DNA from: Sphagnum compactum
Lineage: Eukaryota > Bryophyta > Sphagnopsida > Sphagnales
Reading direction: 5' to 3'
DNA: 64,000 nt
NCBI GenBank assembly: GCA_965153455.1
Contig: OZ234504.1
Span: forward strand, 10,602,001 to 10,666,000
The notes beneath the pieces are model-generated. The model made no database searches, was not told where the DNA came from, and saw only the letters and a program-made list of their open reading frames with translations. The position numbers and the translations under genes were made by a program. Positions within the stretch are counted from its first letter, which is position 1, and each line of letters opens with the position of its first letter. Below are positions 57,314 to 64,000 of the stretch, piece after piece.

Positions 57314-59905
57314 CTCTATAGTAACTCCTTATGCTGCCCCCAAAAAAATTTCCATCCATGAATTATTCTTCATTTGCATCACCAACATTGATATGTTGAT
57401 TTCACTATTACAAAACTTGTCCCTGAACCTTTCAAAATTTCACCCATCTTCCACTTGGAGAGAGTCTATTCCATTTGATTGGATTGGGGGTGGAAATCCC
57501 CAATGGTTTAAGACTTGTGGCAAGGTGTCTAAATTATGTTTCCACTATCCACCAACTTTGTCCACTCAATTCCATTGGTTTCCACTTGATTCACTACTTG
57601 CACTAGAAGGTTGGGGGTAAAGTTTTTTTTTACCTACCCATCCAGTGCATGGGCACTATTTGAATTTATGGGGTGGATGTAGACAATGGTTGTGGTCTCA
57701 CACTTGCTAGTCGTGGAAGGGGCAATAGTGGAGGAGGACTGTCATATTTACCTACATATATACACCTAAATATTCCACTAAAGCAAGTATCCAATGTTAA
57801 GCGTGGCCCACAAAAAGTAGACCCGTGCAAGGATACCAAGTGATGTATATTGAACTACAAGTACCCAATTACATATACTATATTGTTGAAGTAGGTTTAG
57901 AAGGTTGTGAATAGACAATATACCCCCAAGCACGTATAGTTAATGTAACTTTGATGTAGACATTTCAAATAATATACCAATTAAAAGGATCAAAATACAT
58001 TTTTTTCAAGTACAAATGTAGTGGGTGAAATATGACAAGCGATGTCATTAAAAAATGGGCTTATGCCAAGGACAGTCCTACATAGATAATGATTAATGGA
58101 TATAGTGTTGTAGCCATATTAAAGGACAAAAATGGCCTATTAAGTAACAATAGTATGAACAATGCATTGTATAGTCAAGTGAACTTGTAGACATTAATTA
58201 TCAAGATAGGTTCCAATGATCCAAATCCCTATCAAATGGAAGGAAAACTACATGTAACACTTGTAGCCTAGCAAAAATTAGATCAAAATGGACACTTGCC
58301 CGTGATGCCATCATCCATCTTGAGGCATCAAATATTGACACTCCCATAGGATATAAATCTTCTCAACGGTCTTGCATGCATCTTCAAGAGTTGTAACTAG
58401 AGGCTTGCGCCTTGATTCATACTACATGACGAGTGTGGATGGGTGAATGACTCATGTCACTTGCACCATTTGTTCACCCTCCCGACATAGGGCTGGCAAT
58501 TCAAATCTCGATTAACTTTGTGAGCCTTTGCACACCCCAGCAACTGCCTCTACCACAACAATGCCAAGAAAACCTAGATGCAGCATTATGCAATTGGTGT
58601 CAACCTTAAGGGGGGCTTGCATGAATGTACATAATTTCCAAGGTCAAAGTTACATGGATCATTAACTTGGCACCTGTAAAATAAACCTAGGGGTTTTGAA
58701 AATGAACATTTCCATCAAGTTAGACTTTAAAAAATGAAATGTAGCCGCCTATTTACAAAATCATTTCAAGGATGTAAAGAAACAACATGATGCCCAAGTT
58801 ATCCTTGCTTGTTCCTACCAAGGGTGTAGGGGGTCTTCAAGTGGCCTTGCCCTTTGGTGGTATGAATGTTACATCAGGTAATTCCACAACCTCTTTGAGG
58901 TCAAGCTTGAATGCTAACTTGTTCGTTGAACTCCGTGTACCTCGAAGGAGAGTTGGCGTACCAAAATATGTTACCATCCACTTTGCTTTCTCTTTGATTA
59001 CGACTTCCATTGTGGCTACATCATGTGCATTGGCTTCTTCATGTGTTTATGCACCACCATAACCAACTTTTTTGTGTGTTGGGGAAGTATTTCATCTCTA
59101 ACTTTAGGTGCATTGACATCACTTGCCAGCATATCAATGACCACTTGGTTAGTAGTTGCATCATCCACTTCCGTCTTCAACACATCAACATCTTTACCTT
59201 CAAAAGATCCCTTCATTTCCAGCAACCAATGGGCATAACCAGCCTTCTTTGCCAACTATTGTCGTGTGTTTTTCTAGATCATTGACTATTTCGAGCCACA
59301 ACAAACAGGCAATCTAAAGATTTAACAGTATAACCACTCTCCCCTTAATAGCCAATCAATTGGTGTTTCCTAACATCTCTGGCCGTATGGGTGCATAGCC
59401 CAATCATCCATTTGTGACCCCCTTAGAACCTCATCCCCTTTGCTATGAACAACTTTAGGTCAATTAAACTTTAATGGGTTAAATTCATAGTTTATTAGAA
59501 CAATTTGGGAAGGTGCAACTAGCAAATCATTAATAAAACCTATTCCAATATCCATTGCTTGTTTTTCTTGCACTTTAGATGTAGCAGGTCCTTGCATTTC
59601 AAGTACAATAACTTCCTAGACTTCAACAATAACTGATTCCTAGATTTCAGCTTTTCCAAGTTGATGGACTTCAACAATAGCAAGCCCTGCATTTGTCCCA
59701 AAACATCTTTTATCTCATCCCCACCTATTTTTTTGGAACCATCCACTCTCCCCCCTTTGTTGGTAGCACCTATAGTCACATCCAACTGAGTAGAGGTTGT
59801 GTTCACACCCACATGCGTCTAATTGGCCTCTATTCCAAGGTCATGAATTGGAGTAAATTTAAGACATGAGGGGGTGGAGGAAAATTCAACAAAAGGTGGA
59901 CCAAA
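57314..59905. other. Non-coding DNA with minus-strand coding-like pieces
   Basis: Minus-strand frames at 59540-59812 (repeats like LKSRNQLLLKSRKLLYLK) and 59016-59255 (WLLEMKGSFEGKDVDVLKTE) could belong to one old gene together with 57059-57313, but no domain is recognised and frame changes separate them. The plus-strand frame 58787-59062 also lacks motifs. Confidence 0.3.
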
Positions 59906-60059
59906 CACTACAACAAAGTGTGTCCCTGTACGCCAAGTGATTTCACTAGATTTTGAGTGAATTCACTGGTTGTAGTGAACGAGGACCAATGAAGAAGCAG
60001 TGAATTCACTGGTCTAGTGAACGGGGACTAGTGAACTACACCCACATTTTGTAGTAGTG
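59906..60059. mobile_element. CACTA-type MITE, 154 bp
   Basis: The left end CACTACAACAAAGTGTG and the complement of the right end CACTACTACAAAATGTG match at 15 of 17 positions. A 3 bp duplication AAA flanks it (59903-59905, 60060-60062), though in A-rich DNA. Inside, AGTGAATTCACTGGT followed by TAGTGAACG occurs twice, 43 bp apart (59956 and 59999), each with the palindrome AGTGAATTCACT. Confidence 0.8.
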
Positions 60060-60253
60060 AAAGTAGATGCAAGCGGTTCGCTATTCTCACTTTTTGTACA
60101 ATTTTCCTAGGTATCCTTTATTCAAATGCATCTACATATTTATATATCCTTGGATATATTAATTGATACTTGATTTTAAATTAAGAACTTAATTTTAAAA
60201 AGGTCTATATAATTATTCTTAAATAATAATGTATCCCCTAATAGCAATCGGCA

Positions 60254-61044
60254 AACTTTTCCTTGGGTGGTACCATTAGGAACCACCTTGCCGAAATCAT
60301 AAGAAAGTTGGACCAAATTTTTAAAATAAAATTTCATCTACTAAAACATTGGTTTATTTGATTGGACTAAGTGGGCTATGTGTTCCCCACCTATGCATAC
60401 ACTTGTGAAAAATAATGGACACACAAAAACCTATAATATGCAACAACATTTTGATTCTTGAACCATTCCTCACTCATTCTTGACCCAGTTCTTGACTTTT
60501 TCCTTTTAAGTGTCCTTACACTTACACAATAAACATTTTTTCTTGTTTATTTAGTACATGCACAAGGGAATGATCCAAACTAATCATTAAAATAACAAAA
60601 GGTGAAAATAGTTATCATTTGTGTTCCTAACATTAATGGCCTTTAAGGCTTCATGATCTTGACTTCAAAAATTCGTAATTAAATCAAAATTGATTCAATC
60701 AATTATCTATAAAAAAACATCAAGTAGGTTGGCATTGAAGTATTTTTGAGAAATAACATCCAAGAAAAATTCCCAAAAAATAGATCCCTTTTGTGTTCCT
60801 AATAAAAAAAATCCCCCATGTGACATTCCTAAAACTTTTTGCTTATGCATTCATTTTCCACATCAAAACACATTTTTTTGTAAATTTAATTAGAGTTTTG
60901 AATTCTACATGACTTGGGTAACCTTTTGATAAATAATTTGGAATGAAATTTTTTCTTTATGTGAGTCCCATGTTGTCCTGAAGTTGAATGGGTCACAGAA
61001 ATTTGGGGTGTGACGTTCCTAGTGGTACCACCCGAGGATAAGTT
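60254..61044. mobile_element. Terminal-inverted-repeat DNA element, about 0.8 kb
   Basis: The left arm (60254-60283) contains GGGTGGTACCATTAGGAAC and the right arm (61015-61044) contains its near-complement GTTCCTAGTGGTACCACCC. About 27 of 30 positions match. Inside, GTGTTCCTA or close variants recur near 60630, 60793, 60823 and 61012. There is no transposase frame, so it is non-autonomous. Exact ends and target duplication are not settled, so the superfamily is open. Confidence 0.65.
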
Positions 61045-61567
61045 ATGGACTGGTCGGTTGGCTAGAACATTAAATAGATGATAAATTTGTTTTGGCTTCC
61101 ATTTTAGATTCAAATTAGTGACTTAGTATATTTTTAAAGATGAAATTATAAACTCAAATCAAAAGCTTTAACTTTGATTAACATAACTAAGATATTGATA
61201 AGGACTTTTGAATCATTACATTAACTCATATTTTCAAAAGTCCCTATGAAATGCAATATTTACTATTTTTAATTTTTTTTCAAAATGATTTATTCCACAA
61301 ATTTTACTTGGGGCATTATTAATATGGATTGTATTAATTAAAATGGAGATATCTCAAAAATCTGAGTTGAAAAAGTTGACATCGTCACATGCAAGGTGTA
61401 GGTCATTTGAAATTTAGGTTTGGAGGTAAAGTGTAGCTCGTTTGAACTTTATGTTTGGAAGGGAAGGCGGTTTTGTAGGGCAACAAGTCTATTCCTCTCG
61501 CTTGTTGTCTTGTTAGTTTATTTTCTTTGTGACCTTTAGGTCATGGATGTGTTGATTTGTGTAAGTC

Positions 61568-61921
61568 ATGGGTAACACAAGAAACAAGGAAAGGAGACTA
61601 GGGGTGAAGAAAGGAGGTACCATAGAGAGGGAAAAGTCTGTAGGACGTCAAAGAGAATATCAAGCTCGACAAATAAGAGCTCAAAGAATTGCAGAACATG
61701 TTGAAGAAAGTGTGAATGTTGTTGTCCGTGATCAAAAGATTAGAGGGGCAACAAATGCCATACTGAAGATGATCAACAAAATGCTTGCAACATTTTCAAA
61801 CTTTGTCACAAAAGGGCTTATGATGCAAAAGGTGATGGCTGACCCCATTGTTAGAACTGTCATTCCAACCCCAACTGACATGGCACTTGCGCAAAAAGAG
61901 TTGTTGTCAAGGTTAGTGTAA
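61568..61921 (+). CDS. Hypothetical protein, 117 residues, possibly transposon-derived
   Basis: The frame starts at ATG 61568 and ends at TAA 61919-61921. It is basic at the N-terminus (NKERRLGVKKGG, REYQARQIRAQRIAEH), then helical. Coding-like sequence continues in other frames to about 62250: NNNAIMATKHVILIALVSSF (about 61945-62005) and ETHMSPNWKEVVRKRLGSHL (about 62170-62230). This suggests a longer decayed gene of which this is the 5' part. No family is recognised. The minus-strand frame at 61732-62268 is probably a shadow. Confidence 0.35.
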   Translation: MGNTRNKERRLGVKKGGTIEREKSVGRQREYQARQIRAQRIAEHVEESVNVVVRDQKIRGATNAILKMINKMLATFSNFVTKGLMMQKVMADPIVRTVIPTPTDMALAQKELLSRLV

Positions 61922-62654
61922 TCCTTGTCTGAGGTGAAAAGACCTAACAATAATGCGATAATGGCTACAAAACATGTGATCCTGATAGCCCTTGTGAGTA
62001 GTTTTTCAACGGCTTTGGTGAGACAAAAAGCATGATTGCTTAATGTCCATCCAAGGAGGAGTCTATGCGATCTATAGGCAACTTTCTCTGGTTGTTGGCT
62101 ATATGGAAGAAAAGGGTAGACATATTGGCTCCCAAGACTAAGACCATTGTTCTTGCATGGTGGGCTCCTGAAACTCACATGAGCCCCAATTGGAAAGAGG
62201 TTGTGAGGAAGAGACTTGGATCGCATTTGTATGAAGAAAAATTGACTCAATTGCTCATGGAAATTCAAGTTCTCTTCTTCATCTTAGCTTTTGTTTTGTT
62301 TTATCAAGTTTTCCTTTAGTGTGGACATGTTTGAATTTTTGGCATGAATTTTGGGTCCTAATATGCCACACTTGGGTTTTGAAAGTTGCAATTTTTTTCT
62401 GCTTCAAATTTTTAGGGTTGTAAAAAAATTGGCAAAATCTTCTTAGGCTTTTCCTAGCTTTCTATTGTAGGACAAACAACTTATAAAATCCCAATAAATT
62501 GTTAGAATGCCTGTTCTTCAACAAAATTGCACATCACTAGAAGATTGCATTGGTCAAAAGAGATTTAGGGTTAATAAAAACTACCTTGCTATGCACATAG
62601 AAAAATGCCAAAGCTTAATCTAATTTTGTTGTTGGTTTCTATAAACCCTAAAAA

Positions 62655-62818
62655 ACATTTGAGCTTGTGATACTAATATCTTTAAACATATGTGTTTGCT
62701 TCTCTCCATCCACATTTCTATGGAAACTTTAAAAACATTTGAGTTGTGATATTAGTAGTATCTGAATGACACTTTGTGCTTGTTTCATTTCTTTACATCC
62801 ACATTTTGTTTGGAATCA
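62655..62818. repeat. Tandem duplication of about 82 bp
   Basis: ACATTTGAGCTTGTGATA...CATCCACATTT (62655-62725) recurs as ACATTTGAGTTGTGATA...CATCCACATTT (62737-62810) with small gaps. Confidence 0.6.
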
Positions 62819-64000
62819 TCTTGCATCTTTTGCTTTGTTGATTAATTTTTTCTAGAGACATCCATTTGCTTTCCTTGGTCCTGTACGCAAATTATTTAGG
62901 ATTAAGTTTATGTTGTTTACAACAATCCCCACTCAAGCTTGTTTTGCAAACATGTGTCTGTGCCTGTAGTCCGTGGTGTTCTAGCTTTTTGAATCTATTT
63001 ATTCACAAAACAGAGAATAGTGAGTTCAAATGAATTAATTGCATAGTCCTTTATTGAGGTATAGCTTGCATAGTGCTCATGTCATGAAATTCCAAAAATT
63101 TGCTACTACCAAATACTGGGCTATTTGGAGGATCTATAAGGTCTATTACATCAAACTTCACATTTCCAAATGAAGCAAGATGGTGTCTCTACGTACTGTA
63201 ATTATAAAGTGTGTCTTTTAAAGCTCAGCATGATGAAATAATAGATCTTTCATCTGGATAGTTTCCAACTTATACTGCAAATCTTCATCAAAGTACTTAA
63301 TCTACTTTTGTTTTGCCTTCCCCTTTGCCATAATGTTTTCCCCTTAATTTCCATATGTGTATTTTTGCTTTCATCTCCTTGATGGTATGAATGCACAAGC
63401 CAATTCTATTTCCATGTCCTTGGGTGCATGCTGCTGCTTGTCATTCAAATGGTTCAAGTCTAAACTTAAAATGAACTTGGGGGAGCAAGTAGGTTTATAC
63501 AATGGGTGGGTTCTTTTCCCCCTTTTTTGCCTTCTTTCTTTTTTGTTGCACTCATAATTCCTCCTCATTTTTTCTTCTGGGTCAGGAAGTCTATTAATAG
63601 TTTTAGCATTGGTCAACAACACAAAAACCTTTTCAAAATCCCATGATGACCATAAACCCTATTTAGACACACAAACTCTAGTTCCAATTGTTTCATCTTC
63701 ATTCTTCTTCATATTGAGGTGTCTATTAAATAGTGGGCTTTGCTTTTAACACAATTTTCACAACATGTGTCCTCTTCATTAGCAAGTTTTGCCATATATA
63801 TTGATCATCAGTAGTCATGAATGTGTTTTGTATGTACATTTCAGGATTGGAAGCACCCACAACTTTTTCAAATGTGCATCATCATCATGTGTGTCAAATT
63901 GAATGAAATGTACTGGTTTTGTTTATTTCCAAAGAAATGAATGGGAGGGTATTCTCATTGAAATGTCCTTTAGAACATTTCTGATTTGCCCTTTCCCACT
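62819..64000. other. AT-rich non-coding DNA to the right edge
   Basis: Two opposed short frames at 63357-63622 show no recognisable motif. I see nothing further. Confidence 0.4.

Noticed and set aside
1-64000. tRNA or rRNA genes
   Set aside because: I saw no T-arm/anticodon-arm combination; the only tRNA-like sequence is the 14-base primer-binding site at 28895, which is the complement of part of a tRNA.

Overview
The window is nuclear DNA from a land plant, most likely a non-flowering one (bryophyte, lycophyte, fern or gymnosperm). The evidence is a class I TCP transcription factor gene, a TTTAGGG-type telomere-like satellite, plant Ty1/copia and Ty3/gypsy retroelements, and an intron-containing chloroplast-type glutamine synthetase of the GSIIB class. 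GSIIB is the form of green algae such as Chlamydomonas GLN2/GLN3 and, as far as I know, is absent from flowering plants. The species cannot be named from the sequence.

Layout. At 0.1-9 kb lies a gene-bearing stretch: a possible 3'-terminal exon (102-236, +), the GSIIB gene in five exons (2869-5922, +), and an unrecognised minus-strand gene whose three traceable exons are in phase (8825 down to 7088) but carry one in-frame TGA. At 9-10.7 kb there are low-complexity DNA, a GGCTATTG-type array and a ~90 bp satellite built on TTTAGGG. At 10.7-28.4 kb is a graveyard of transposons: a Harbinger-like transposase remnant, a Ty3/gypsy element without integrase, twin perfect hairpins, a complete non-autonomous CACTA element with 3 bp target duplication, and a second decayed gypsy element split by a ~1.4 kb insert and by a solo copia LTR. 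At 28.4-37.2 kb is a chimeric double copia element (LTR, copy A, copy B, LTR) sitting in the gypsy integrase. Its primer-binding site matches the anticodon arm of initiator tRNA-Met, as in Drosophila copia. At 37.2-46 kb the DNA is mostly non-coding, with a 146 bp inverted-repeat element. At 46-47.7 kb is an intact, single-exon, 571-residue class I TCP gene. At 47.7-64 kb the DNA is AT-rich with decayed coding remnants (a minus-strand hAT/zinc-finger-like fragment and a kinase-like fragment), tandem repeats, a 154 bp CACTA-type MITE and a ~0.8 kb terminal-inverted-repeat element.

The two clear functional host genes are the GSIIB gene (ammonium assimilation, probably plastid) and the TCP gene (nuclear transcription factor); nothing suggests they act together. 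Most of the remaining recognisable sequence is mobile-element debris, and several stop codons in the copia copies fit C-to-T decay of methylated DNA. No rRNA, tRNA gene, CRISPR array or bacterial-style operon was seen.
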